Part shown: piece after piece, positions 1-8,494 of the stretch
Numbering within the stretch: the first letter of the stretch is position 1
Layout of the letters: the number at the start of each line of letters is the position of its first letter
Assembly (NCBI RefSeq): GCF_019801965.1
Contig: NZ_JAHVIA010000007.1
Location: 248,001 to 312,000, forward strand
DNA from: Salipiger bermudensis
GTDB lineage: Bacteria > Pseudomonadota > Alphaproteobacteria > Rhodobacterales > Rhodobacteraceae
Direction of reading: 5' to 3'
DNA length: 64,000 nt
Position numbers and translations under genes: made by a program
Notes under the pieces: generated by a model
Seen by the model: only the letters and a program-made list of their open reading frames with translations
Database searches by the model: none
Told to the model about the DNA's origin: nothing

Positions 1-1657
1 TGACCTCGCGCAGTTCGTCGAGACCCGGCACCTCGATGCCATCCTCGGCAGCATTGCGGCGATAGCCTTCGTAGAGCGTTTCGATCCATTCGGTGCTGGT
101 CTTGCCCTCGGTATAGCTCTCAAGCGCGCCCATGCGGGCGGCGAGCCCGGCGAAGATGTCGTAATCGTCCCGCGCCTCGCCCACCGGCGGGATCATCGCC
201 GGCATGTGGACGAGGTAGTCATCGAGCGGCGAGCGGCCGATATCCTCGCGCTCGTAAGGCGTGGTCGCCGGGAAGACGATGTCGGCGCGCTTGGCGGTGG
301 GCGTCCACCACGGCTCGTTGACGAGGATGGTCTCGGGCTGCTGCCAGGCCTCGTGGAAGGCGTTGAGATCCTGGTGGTGGTGGAACGGGTTGCCGCCGGC
401 CCAGTAGATCAGCCGGATGTCGGGATAGGGCTCGTTCCTGCCGTTGAAATCATAGGGCTGACCGGGATTGCGCAGCATGTCGGCGATGCGCGCCACCGGG
501 ATCACCTTGCCCACAGGGTTGACGCCTTGCGGCAGGGTCATGCCGCGCATCCGGCGAAACGCGTGCCCCACCCCGCCGATGGCGCCGTAGCCATAGCCGA
601 CCCCACCGCCCGGCAAGCCGATCTGGCCCAGCATCGCCGCCAGCACCGCCGACATCCAGTAGGGCTGCTCGCCATGCTCGCCGCGCTGGAGCGACCAGGC
701 CACGGTGATCATCGTGCGGGTTGACGCCATGCGCCGGGCCAGGTCGCGGATCGCCTCGGGCGCGGCCCCGCAGAGCGGCGCGGCCCACTCGGGCGCCTTG
801 GGCACCCCGTCGGTCTCGCCCAGAAGATAGGGGCGGAACCGGTCATAGCCGGTGGTGTAGCGGTCGAGATACGCTTGGTCCGCCAGCCCTTCGGTCTCGA
901 GCACATGGGCCAGCGCCAGCATCAGGGCGGTGTCGGAGCCAGGCCTGACCGGCAGCCATTCGCAGCCCTCCGGCGCGTCGCCGCGCTGCGGGCCGATGTT
1001 GAGGCAATACATGCCCTTGGCGAGGAACCTGTCGATCCAGCCCTTGGTGCCATGCTCGGTCACCCCGCCCATGCTGACCTGGCTGTTCTTGGGATTGATG
1101 CCGCCGAACATCACCAGCGTCTCGGTCTCGGCGTGCAGGGTCTGCCAGTTTTCCTGGTGATCGTAGAGATGCGAGATGAAATCCCGCCCGAACACATGCG
1201 GCATGATCGCCTGCGCGCAGCCCGTGGAGTAGCTCCCGAACGAGGCGACATAACCGCCAACGCTGTTGAGGAAGCGGTGCACCTGGCTCTGGGCGTGGTG
1301 GAAGCGCCCGGCGGAAGACCAGCCGTAGGAGCCGCCGAAGATCGCCTCGTTGCCATGCGCGCGGCGCACCCGGTCGATCTCGGCCGCGGCAATGTCGAGC
1401 GCCTCGTCCCAGGGCAGCTCGACGAAGGGCTCGGTGCCGCGCCCGCCCCGCTTGCGCCCCTCGAGCCAGCCCTTGCGGATCGAGGGCCGCGCCACGCGGC
1501 TGCGGTGATGCACGGCAGCCGGGATCGCCTGCGGGATCTCGGGCGGGTTGGGGTCGGCGCCGAAGGGCCGCGCGGCGGTGATGCGGTCGCCCTCCACGTC
1601 GAGCTCGAAGGCCCCCCAATGGCTCGACGTGACCCGTGTGCGCTGCGGTCCGGACAT
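1..1657 (-). CDS. Molybdopterin S/N-oxide reductase-type oxidoreductase (BisC/TorZ/DorA-like), 3' part missing
   Basis: A bis-MGD molybdoenzyme of the DMSO/TMAO/biotin-sulfoxide reductase family, which reduces S- or N-oxides. About 552 residues are visible and the C-terminal part runs off the window. The start ATG at 1657 gives MSGPQRTRVTSSHWGAFE. A GGSYGWSSAGRFHH segment near residue 105 matches the region that supplies the Mo-ligating serine in DMSO reductases. A WAGGNPFHHHQDLN segment near residue 420 and the following WWTPTAKRADIVFPATTPYERED are family hallmarks. No twin-arginine signal is visible, so a cytoplasmic BisC-like role is more likely than a periplasmic TorA/DorA role. The substrate cannot be told. 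It is transcribed away from the acidic protein gene at 1952. Confidence 0.85.
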   Translation of the reverse strand, partial: MSGPQRTRVTSSHWGAFELDVEGDRITAARPFGADPNPPEIPQAIPAAVHHRSRVARPSIRKGWLEGRKRGGRGTEPFVELPWDEALDIAAAEIDRVRRAHGNEAIFGGSYGWSSAGRFHHAQSQVHRFLNSVGGYVASFGSYSTGCAQAIMPHVFGRDFISHLYDHQENWQTLHAETETLVMFGGINPKNSQVSMGGVTEHGTKGWIDRFLAKGMYCLNIGPQRGDAPEGCEWLPVRPGSDTALMLALAHVLETEGLADQAYLDRYTTGYDRFRPYLLGETDGVPKAPEWAAPLCGAAPEAIRDLARRMASTRTMITVAWSLQRGEHGEQPYWMSAVLAAMLGQIGLPGGGVGYGYGAIGGVGHAFRRMRGMTLPQGVNPVGKVIPVARIADMLRNPGQPYDFNGRNEPYPDIRLIYWAGGNPFHHHQDLNAFHEAWQQPETILVNEPWWTPTAKRADIVFPATTPYEREDIGRSPLDDYLVHMPAMIPPVGEARDDYDIFAGLAARMGALESYTEGKTSTEWIETLYEGYRRNAAEDGIEVPGLDELREV

Positions 1658-1951
1658 CAGACACTCCCGATTTGAGAAAAAATTGTATCCGACGGTGCAC
1701 CGGCGGGACAGACTCAGTGTCGACGAAAAAGCGGTTCCAGATCAAGGGCCTGAAAGCGGTCAGCTCCGCGATTTGCCCCGGCCGCGACCGCCCCGCCGCC
1801 ATCACCCACCAAGTCCAACACATGCACGTTGACATATATCATGGCTTTCGCATGTGACTTTGTGGCCTAATTCAGTTGGGACGGCCAGGGGAAAGACCAT
1901 GGGAAGGGTAATCCAAAGCGGTCCCGGGAGGAGCCTTTGGGAGACGGTACT

Positions 1952-4855
1952 ATGGCAACCTTTAACTCGGCCCTGCACGTGTTTTCGGTCGATGACCTGA
2001 CAGCGACGTTCAGCGGCATTCAATTTCCGGACTATCCTGAAATGCTCGACACCGCAGGTGCGGTGGTCGAGCCCTACGTAAGCCACGCGGGCACCATCCT
2101 GTATGGCATCGACAATGAATTCGGCTTCCATGTGACCGATTTCGTCGGCGCCGAGGAGAAGGAGCTCGACGGCGACTTTGCCGAAGGCTACGCGGGCAAT
2201 ATCTATGGCGAGGGCGGCGAGATCGTCGGCATCGCCGTGCGCAACGCGGAAACCGACCTGTTCCTGTCCGGTGCGCCCTTCGGCACATGGTCTCTGGGGC
2301 TCGGCGGCTCGACCGTGAAAGCCTCGACAGAGCACTACACCACCATGCAGGCGTTGCTGTCGGACCAGGCCTATCCCGGTGACGCAGACGCCATTGGCGG
2401 GCTCGACGACGATCTCAAGATGGCGGATCTCTATGTCGCCGGAGACGGCAGCCTGACCGAAGGTCCGCTGCACGACTTCTACGTCAAGGAAACCGTTGCG
2501 GCGCTTCAGGCGGCGATGGACAGCCCTGACCCGGCGCTCGACACCGTGCTTTCGGATGTCGATTTCGACCGCGACGGCACGCTCGACACCTATCGCCTGA
2601 CCAAGACCACCGTCGATTTCGACAGCGACGGCGACGGCGTCCCCGAGGCGATCACCGTCGGCGCGGTGGATATCGGCAATGACGGTTCGCTCGACGTGGT
2701 CGACAGCTTCCTCAACGGCTACGGCGGCGAGGCCGACCTGACCGACCTGCTCGAGCCCAACGAGTCCAGCGTCACCTACAATATTGCCTACGGGCAGGAT
2801 TACTCGGTGACCCTGAAGGACGATGGCAAGCTGCTCTATCGCTGGGGCGAGGCGGTGAAACGGCCCAATGACGTCCGCATGGAGGTCAATATCGACCTGC
2901 CAGAGGAATGGACCGTCGACGAGGATGGCAACGGCATCGCCGACAGCCTCGAGGATGCCTCCGGCGGCTTCGTGGTGACCAAGGCCGAGCTGATCGTGAC
3001 CCACACGATCACCAACAACCCCAACGACCAGATCCGGCCGGAGGATTACGAGAACGAGGCCGCGATCGGCCGGCTTCCGTCCTACTATATCGTGACGGAT
3101 CCCGACGATCCCGACAACGAGCTCTGGGTTTCCCCGGTCGACACGTTCAACGGTCTTGGCGACGCGCTGCCGAGCTACTTCGTGCTCGACGCGGATGGCG
3201 AGATCGACATGAGCGTGGTCGGCGGCACCGCGGTCTACAATCCCGACGGGGTGCTCGTGGGCTACCGCAACGAGGATGCCGAGGGCAACGCGGTCGGCAC
3301 CGTGCTGCGTGACATGTCGCTGGTCGCGGCTGCCGCGGCGGCGGATCTCGACTTCAGCACCGCGGACCTTGCCGAGGGCTTCACCGACTCGTGGTACACC
3401 TCGACCGACCGCGAGCCGTTCGAGTGGTCCTATGACATGTACCCGGACGATCCCTATGCCAACGTGTTCGTCAGCTTCCGCGACGCCGATGCGGCTGCGG
3501 ATGCCGGCTATACCGAGGACAGCCTCGTCTCCGGTCCGCGCTGGCGCCTGACCCCGAACAAGTTCGGGCAGGACCTTCCGGGCCTCGAGATCCCGCTGGA
3601 GCCCAACAGCGAACCGCCGTTCCAGAAGGACAACATCAAGTATGACACCGGCGAGCTGACCACCACGACGATCAACCTTCTCGACTGGGATGGCGACTCT
3701 CCGCTGGCCAACAGCACCGGCTGGATGGTGATCGACCCGACCCGCCTCGATGTCGATGCGGACGGGATCATCGACGACGGCTGGAGCGCGGTGAACGGCA
3801 CCCTGGGCGCCGGTGACGCGATGCCCACGGGCCTGATCCTGTCGGCGGTGACGCCGAACGGCACGGTGCTCGAGCAAAACGTTTTCGACACGGCGATCTA
3901 CGTGAAGGGCGACCGCCAGGACGCGGCCGATCTCTACGACATGCAGCTGGTGATCGAGTATGAGCCGAATGTCTACGAAGGCACGATCGGGTCTGTCCAG
4001 CAGGTCTCGGGCCTGAATCACGAGGAGATGACGGTCAACTTCCTCGGCGGCAGCTTTGCCAATGCCGTGGTCTTTGCAAGCCCCCTCAGCCGCAATGGCT
4101 GGCAGGCGGCAACGGTGGAGATCTCCGAGATCACCTCGACCAGCGCGACCATCCGGGTCGACGAACCGGACGGCTACGACGACTGGCACGTTGCCGAGCA
4201 GGTCAGCCTGGTGGCATTCGAAGAGGGTGTCTGGGAGATCGGAGACGGAAGCGTGCTCGAGGTGGGAACGACCGTCTTCGAGACTGGCCCGACCAACGTG
4301 TTCCAGACGGTCGAGTTCCAAACCACCTTCTCGGAGGCTCCGGTGCTGATGCTCCAGATCCAGACCGCGAATGGCCCGGAATGGGAGATCGCCCGCGTCG
4401 GACAGGTGACCGAGACCGGTTTCACCTACCTCATCGAAGAGGAGGAAGGTCAGACCAACAATGACCACGGCAGAGAGTTGATCGGCTATGCCGCCATTGA
4501 CGCCGCCGCCGCGGATGGCCTGATCGACTGGGACGGCGTCGCCGCACAGGCCTACCGGACCGGCCCGGTGGTCGACGATCAGCCGACGGCCTTCACCTTC
4601 GACGAGTCGCTCGGCACCGACCCGCTCGTGTCCGGGATCCTCAGCAGCTACCACGGCTGGGACACCGCGAACCTGCGTCTTGTCGACATGGAAGACGATG
4701 GCTCTGCCGCGACAGCCTATTTCATGGCGAGCGAAGAAAGGACGCTCGACAATGAAACAGAGCACAACCCGGAGGACGTGGCCGGCCTCGCCTTCGAAGG
4801 TGCGGCGGTGCTCTATGGGGAGACCTACGTGGTCGACGAGATGATCTTCGTCTAA
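1952..4855 (+). CDS. Large acidic protein with DxDxDG motifs and three lectin-like C-terminal repeats
   Basis: A 967-residue, very Asp/Glu-rich protein of unknown function. Start ATG 1952 is preferred over an in-frame TTG at 1937 because GGGAG at 1939-1943 sits at proper spacing. Calcium-loop-like motifs occur near residues 204 (DFDRDGTLD), 222 (DFDSDGDGV), 323 (DEDGNGIAD) and 600 (DVDADGIID). Three related beta-rich units follow, starting near residues 697, 785 and 884. Each has a F...P(V/L) strand, a V/I-T-x-(T/G)(A/F)T strand and an E-rich segment, and they resemble H-type lectin beta-sandwiches. No Sec signal is visible. The hydrophobic end DEMIFV would suit type I secretion, which is an inference. 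No secretion genes are adjacent and a terminator follows. Confidence 0.8.
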   Translation: MATFNSALHVFSVDDLTATFSGIQFPDYPEMLDTAGAVVEPYVSHAGTILYGIDNEFGFHVTDFVGAEEKELDGDFAEGYAGNIYGEGGEIVGIAVRNAETDLFLSGAPFGTWSLGLGGSTVKASTEHYTTMQALLSDQAYPGDADAIGGLDDDLKMADLYVAGDGSLTEGPLHDFYVKETVAALQAAMDSPDPALDTVLSDVDFDRDGTLDTYRLTKTTVDFDSDGDGVPEAITVGAVDIGNDGSLDVVDSFLNGYGGEADLTDLLEPNESSVTYNIAYGQDYSVTLKDDGKLLYRWGEAVKRPNDVRMEVNIDLPEEWTVDEDGNGIADSLEDASGGFVVTKAELIVTHTITNNPNDQIRPEDYENEAAIGRLPSYYIVTDPDDPDNELWVSPVDTFNGLGDALPSYFVLDADGEIDMSVVGGTAVYNPDGVLVGYRNEDAEGNAVGTVLRDMSLVAAAAAADLDFSTADLAEGFTDSWYTSTDREPFEWSYDMYPDDPYANVFVSFRDADAAADAGYTEDSLVSGPRWRLTPNKFGQDLPGLEIPLEPNSEPPFQKDNIKYDTGELTTTTINLLDWDGDSPLANSTGWMVIDPTRLDVDADGIIDDGWSAVNGTLGAGDAMPTGLILSAVTPNGTVLEQNVFDTAIYVKGDRQDAADLYDMQLVIEYEPNVYEGTIGSVQQVSGLNHEEMTVNFLGGSFANAVVFASPLSRNGWQAATVEISEITSTSATIRVDEPDGYDDWHVAEQVSLVAFEEGVWEIGDGSVLEVGTTVFETGPTNVFQTVEFQTTFSEAPVLMLQIQTANGPEWEIARVGQVTETGFTYLIEEEEGQTNNDHGRELIGYAAIDAAAADGLIDWDGVAAQAYRTGPVVDDQPTAFTFDESLGTDPLVSGILSSYHGWDTANLRLVDMEDDGSAATAYFMASEERTLDNETEHNPEDVAGLAFEGAAVLYGETYVVDEMIFV

Positions 4856-4873
4856 AGACCACGCCAAGGCGAA

Positions 4874-4909
4874 CAGAGGGCGGTGCGTTCGCGCCGCCCT
4901 CTGTCTTTT
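4874..4909 (+). terminator. Intrinsic terminator after the acidic protein gene
   Basis: A perfect 10-bp stem (CAGAGGGCGG / CCGCCCTCTG) with a 10-nt loop, followed by TCTTTT, 19 nt after the stop codon. Confidence 0.85.
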
Positions 4910-5160
4910 CGGGGAACTCTTGGCCTGTCGCGACATGCCTGGCCGGCACGATGCCACGAATGCGAATATACACGCATCCATGCTCAGCGCCTCGTTGCGC
5001 TTCTCGAAGCGACTGAACGCTCCGCCCCGCATCCCCGCCCACGCGACTTGGCCTGCCGGCCACTCCACGAAGGGCACGCCCGCACCACGAGGGAGCCGCT
5101 TCCGGGTTGTAGAGGGGGCCCTGCCCGCCCTATCTAGAGGCGGAACAGATGGAGGTGCGT
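4910..5160. other. Intergenic stretch upstream of pth
   Basis: Between the terminator and pth I see no convincing gene, RNA or repeat. It presumably holds the pth promoter, but no clear -35/-10 pair stands out. Confidence 0.5.
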
Positions 5161-5877
5161 GTGCAGATCTTCGTGGGGCTGGGCAATCCCGGCGGCAAAT
5201 ACGCCAGGAACCGGCACAATATCGGCTTCATGGCGCTCGACCGGATCGCAGAGGATCACGGCTTCGGGCCGTGGCGCGCGCGGTTCCAGGGCGAGGTCAG
5301 CGAGGGCCGGCTCGGCGGTGACAAGGTGCTCCTGCTCAAGCCCGGCACCTTCATGAACCTCTCCGGCCAGGCGGTCGGCGAAGCGATGCGCTTCTTCAAG
5401 CTCGAGCCCGCCGACGTCACCGTGTTCCACGACGAGCTCGATCTCGCGCCCGGAAAGTGCCGGGTGAAGTCGGGCGGCGGACACGCGGGGCATAACGGGC
5501 TGCGCTCGATCCACGCCCATATCGGCGAGGCCTATGACCGGGTGCGCCTCGGCATCGGCCATCCCGGCCGCAAGGATCTGGTGGCAGCCTATGTGCTGCA
5601 CGATTTCCACAAGGCCGACGAGGATTGGCTCGACGACCTGCTGCGCGGCATCTCCGATGGTGCCGACGCATTGGCGCGGGGGGACACCGGCAAGTTCCAG
5701 AACGCCGTGGCGCTGCGGGTCAACCCGCCGCGCTCCTCGGGCGGCAAGCAGGAGAAGCCTGCGCCGCAAGCTGCCAAGCCCGGGCAAGCCAAGCCGAAGG
5801 CCGAGGGGGCGCAAGAGCGCATGCCCCGGCCCGACGACCGCTCGCCCCTGCAGAAGCTCGCCGACAAGTTCCGCTAG
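5161..5877 (+). CDS. pth: Peptidyl-tRNA hydrolase
   Basis: Hydrolyses peptidyl-tRNA released from stalled ribosomes, recycling tRNA in the cytosol. The N-terminus [22 protein letters not shown] carries the catalytic His of [24 protein letters not shown] and [12 protein letters not shown] follow in family order. The start is taken as GTG 5161, because homologues begin M-(Q/K)-(I/L)-F and GGAGG lies at 5151-5155. An upstream in-frame ATG at 5149 would add MEVR. The protein is about 238 residues, with a Lys/Pro/Ala-rich tail beyond about residue 190 that is longer than in E. coli Pth. Confidence 0.95.
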   Translation: MQIFVGLGNPGGKYARNRHNIGFMALDRIAEDHGFGPWRARFQGEVSEGRLGGDKVLLLKPGTFMNLSGQAVGEAMRFFKLEPADVTVFHDELDLAPGKCRVKSGGGHAGHNGLRSIHAHIGEAYDRVRLGIGHPGRKDLVAAYVLHDFHKADEDWLDDLLRGISDGADALARGDTGKFQNAVALRVNPPRSSGGKQEKPAPQAAKPGQAKPKAEGAQERMPRPDDRSPLQKLADKFR

Positions 5878-5959
5878 AGCGCGGCTGACGGCGCCGTGAC
5901 CGCGCGGCGCTGGACAGCGCCTGCGCGGTTTGCCACGCTGCCCGAGAGGGAGACGCGCA

Positions 5960-6331
5960 ATGCTTGAAAAGGATCAGGCGATCAACGTGCTGGGCGGGCC
6001 GCTCTCGCCCTGCTCGATGGCGCCGCTCACCGGCTACTTCCGGGACGGCCACTGCAACACCTGCGCGCAGGACACCGGCAGCCACACGGTCTGCGCGGTG
6101 ATGACCGCCGAGTTCCTCGCCTACTCGGCTTACGTCGGCAACGATCTCTCGACGCCCCGGCCGGAGTTCCACTTCCCCGGCCTCAGGCCCGGCGACCCGT
6201 GGTGCCTCTGCGCCGCGCGCTTTCTGCAGGCCCATGACGAGGGCTGCGCCCCCAAGGTCTCGCTCGAAGCCACCCACATGCGCGCGCTCGAGATCGTGCC
6301 GCTCGGGGTGCTGCAGAGCCACGCAGCCTGA
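5960..6331 (+). CDS. DUF2237 family protein
   Basis: A 123-residue cytosolic protein of the DUF2237 family; function unknown. It is rich in conserved Cys and aromatic residues: CNTCAQDTGSHTVCAVMT, then FLAYSAYVGNDLSTP and the signature FPGLRPGDPWCLCAARF, ending VPLGVLQ. The ATG at 5960 has GAGAGGGAG upstream as ribosome binding site. It lies 82 bp after pth on the same strand and may be cotranscribed. Paired cysteines could bind a metal, but this is inference. Confidence 0.85.
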   Translation: MLEKDQAINVLGGPLSPCSMAPLTGYFRDGHCNTCAQDTGSHTVCAVMTAEFLAYSAYVGNDLSTPRPEFHFPGLRPGDPWCLCAARFLQAHDEGCAPKVSLEATHMRALEIVPLGVLQSHAA

Positions 6332-6412
6332 GCGACGCGCCTGGGCCGTTGGCCCCGAGCTCTTCGCCTCAGCCCCTGAGCCAGTCGCAACGCCCCTGCC
6401 CCCGAAACGTGA

Positions 6413-6446
6413 ACCGCCCCGCGGCGGCCAAGCGCTGCGGGGCGGT
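6413..6446. terminator. Hairpin between convergent genes
   Basis: A perfect 10-bp stem (ACCGCCCCGC / GCGGGGCGGT) with a 14-nt loop lies between the DUF2237 gene (plus) and the EamA gene (minus). There is no long T run, so intrinsic termination is only probable. Confidence 0.5.
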
Positions 6447-6469
6447 CTCGTGTCTTTATATGGGAGCGG

Positions 6470-7354
6470 TCAGGCGCGGGCCGAGCTGCGGCGCTCCTGA
6501 GTCACCGCCTCGTCGAAGATCAGCCACAGCCCCGAGCCAACAACCAGCGTCACGCCGAGCATCGTGCCCACGGCCGGGATCTCGCCGAAGCCAAACCAGC
6601 CGATCACCACCATCCAGACGAATTGCAGGTTCATCAGCGGCGTCGCCACGTAGGCCGGCAGCAGGCGCAGCGCCTCGACCGAAAGCCAGCGGGCGGCGAA
6701 GAGGAACACCGCGTAGGTCAGCACCCAGCCCAGATCCGAAAGCGGCATCGGCTGCCAGACGAAGGGCAGTGCCACGCCCATGCTCAGCATCAGCGCGAGG
6801 TTCGGCCAGAAAACCTGCGCCAGCGGCACGCGCTCGATGCGGGCGATGTAGCGCGCGGCGATCATCGAACCGGTGCCCGAGAAGGCGGCGAACAGCGCCC
6901 AGAGATGGCCCGGATCGAGCGAGAGCTCGCCCGCCGGCATCACGAAGAGCAGACCGCCCGCGCCGAGCAGCAGCGCCATCCAGACCGCCGGCCGCACCGG
7001 CTCGCCGAGCGCCGGGCCCGACATCGCGGCGGCGATCAGCGGCACCAGCGCGATGAACAGGAAGACATCGGCGAAGGGAAGCAGGCGGAAGGCCTGGAAG
7101 AAGCCGATGGCCGAAAGCACGGTCAGCAGCGAGCGCAGCGCCATGGCGCCGCGGCAGGTGGTGCGCAGGGTCTCGCCGTTCTTGCGCGAGGCGCCGAGCG
7201 ACATCAGCAGCACCAGCCCCGCCGACAGCGCGAAGAGCTGCGGCGCGGCGTAGCCACCGGCGATGAGCTTGGTGATGCCATCCGCCGCCGCGATGGCACC
7301 GGTGTAGAGCGCGACAAGGGCGGCGCCGACGATGGCTGTTCGTGTCCCGTTCAT
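6470..7354 (-). CDS. EamA/DMT-superfamily transporter
   Basis: A 294-residue inner-membrane protein with about ten hydrophobic helices and the two-fold EamA repeat typical of drug/metabolite exporters. It begins MNGTRTAIVGAALVALYTGAIAAADGITK. Helices such as LFALSAGLVLLMSLG and VWMALLLGAGGLLFVMPAG are clear, and the tail is short and basic (TQERRSSARA). Its ATG overlaps the stop of the upstream gene by 4 bp (ATGA at 7354-7351), so the two are translationally coupled. It is the last gene of the unit that starts with the repeat peptide at 9262 and is a natural candidate exporter for that system. The substrate is not knowable from sequence. Confidence 0.9.
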   Translation of the reverse strand: MNGTRTAIVGAALVALYTGAIAAADGITKLIAGGYAAPQLFALSAGLVLLMSLGASRKNGETLRTTCRGAMALRSLLTVLSAIGFFQAFRLLPFADVFLFIALVPLIAAAMSGPALGEPVRPAVWMALLLGAGGLLFVMPAGELSLDPGHLWALFAAFSGTGSMIAARYIARIERVPLAQVFWPNLALMLSMGVALPFVWQPMPLSDLGWVLTYAVFLFAARWLSVEALRLLPAYVATPLMNLQFVWMVVIGWFGFGEIPAVGTMLGVTLVVGSGLWLIFDEAVTQERRSSARA

Positions 7355-8409
7355 GCGTTGCCTGCCCGGGCGAAGCCCTCGAAGAATGCGTCAAACCGAG
7401 GCGAATGATCGGCCAGCTGATCAACCACGTCAAGAGTCTGCGGCGACAGCCGCGCCCCCATGCGCTCACGCATCCCGGCCCAGTCGGCGCTGCGGGCAGA
7501 GCCTTCGGCAAAGAGCGCCTCGGAGAGCTCGCGCAGCGGTGCGACACGCTGGGCACGCTGGAAGCGCATCCGCCCGCCGACCAGCGGCTTGTTGAACGGC
7601 TTGCCGCCGATCACCGAGGCGTGCCAGTTGCAGACGAGGAAATCGTGGTAATCGTCGGCGATCGAGAGGGTCTCGCCGCTTTCGACGCTGAAGAGATGGG
7701 TCTCGCGGTCGAGCCAGATCGTCCAGAGCGGTGGCGGCACCTCGCCGGCATAGCGCAGGGCGATGCAGATCTCGGCCAGCAGATCGGAGTTCTGGTCGAG
7801 ATAGGCCAGGTTGCCGGCGAAGTAGAGGCTGTTGATCGCCTCCTCGTCGAGCCCGGGATCCTGGCGACCGTATTCGCTGAGGTAGAAGACGATGTGGGTG
7901 AGCTCGTAGGCGGCCTTCTTGTTGGGCAGCGCGAAGGTCTGCGAGCGGGCGCAGAAGGCGCGCAGCCGGTCGGCCAGCCCCTCGTCGTCTTCGCTGACAT
8001 GGCCGCGGCGGGCCAGAAGGCGGCGGGCTTCCATGCGCTGAAGGTCCGACAGCTCGGCATCGGCAAAGCCCTGGCGCGCGGCGCGCTCGGTGAGCTTGGC
8101 GCCGGTGTCGCCCTCCATGCCCAGATCCTCGAGATCGAGGGTGAGCGAGAGCAGGAAGCGGTAGTATTGCGGGAAGAAGGCCATGCGGTCTTCGACCGAT
8201 TTGTAGAACCCGCGCAGCGGCGCGAGTGCGGCCCGGGGCACGTAGGTCCCGGTGCATTCCAGGATGTTGAGAAGCTCTGCGTTCTCCTTCAGCCAGAACA
8301 CGTCATCCTCGCGCCGCCGGTTGGTGGCGAAGCTCTTCACGAGCGCTGCGACTCCCGCATCCTGGGATGCGACGGGGGCCTTCGGGCGAAGTGCGATAAC
8401 GTTGGTCAT
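7351..8409 (-). CDS. Unrecognised 352-residue protein, partner of the repeat peptide
   Basis: I do not recognise a characterised family. The protein is soluble and largely alpha-helical. After a short variable N-terminus it reads FWLKENAELLNILECTG (residues about 38-54), FFPQYYRFLLSLTLDLEDLGM (about 78-98) and YELTHIVFYLSEYGRQD, then a C-terminal DDYHDFLVCNWHASVIGG-type segment. His and acidic residues in ELTHIVFYL and DDYHDF could form a metal or catalytic site, but that is a guess. No MNIO (DUF692), radical-SAM CxxxCxxC, YcaO or LanM motif is visible. It lies 85 bp downstream of the repeat peptide gene and is coupled to the transporter. A maturation, chaperone or immunity role is inferred from position only. 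Confidence 0.8.
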   Translation of the reverse strand: MTNVIALRPKAPVASQDAGVAALVKSFATNRRREDDVFWLKENAELLNILECTGTYVPRAALAPLRGFYKSVEDRMAFFPQYYRFLLSLTLDLEDLGMEGDTGAKLTERAARQGFADAELSDLQRMEARRLLARRGHVSEDDEGLADRLRAFCARSQTFALPNKKAAYELTHIVFYLSEYGRQDPGLDEEAINSLYFAGNLAYLDQNSDLLAEICIALRYAGEVPPPLWTIWLDRETHLFSVESGETLSIADDYHDFLVCNWHASVIGGKPFNKPLVGGRMRFQRAQRVAPLRELSEALFAEGSARSADWAGMRERMGARLSPQTLDVVDQLADHSPRFDAFFEGFARAGNA

Positions 8410-8446
8410 GACTGATTTCCCTGTGTCGTTCTGTTTCCGGCCGCAC

Positions 8447-8476
8447 GCGGGCGTCTCATCCCCTCAAGACGCCCGC
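8447..8476 (-). promoter_or_regulatory. Hairpin between the repeat peptide gene and its partner gene
   Basis: A perfect 10-bp stem (GCGGGCGTCT / AGACGCCCGC) with a 10-nt loop, with no U run after it on the minus strand. It could attenuate read-through or protect the 3' end of the upstream message, so that the peptide is made in excess of the partner protein. Confidence 0.5.
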
Positions 8477-8494
8477 AGCGATGGCATCCTGGGC

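Noticed and set aside
206-724. Plus-strand open frame opposite the molybdopterin oxidoreductase
   Set aside because: Antisense shadow without recognisable protein features. The minus strand has clear bis-MGD enzyme motifs.
1802-5077. Long minus-strand open frame (over 1000 codons) opposite the acidic protein gene
   Set aside because: Low-complexity, Val/Arg/Gly-rich composition typical of an antisense frame of Asp/Glu-rich GC-rich coding. The plus-strand gene has a proper ribosome site, DxDxDG motifs and a terminator.
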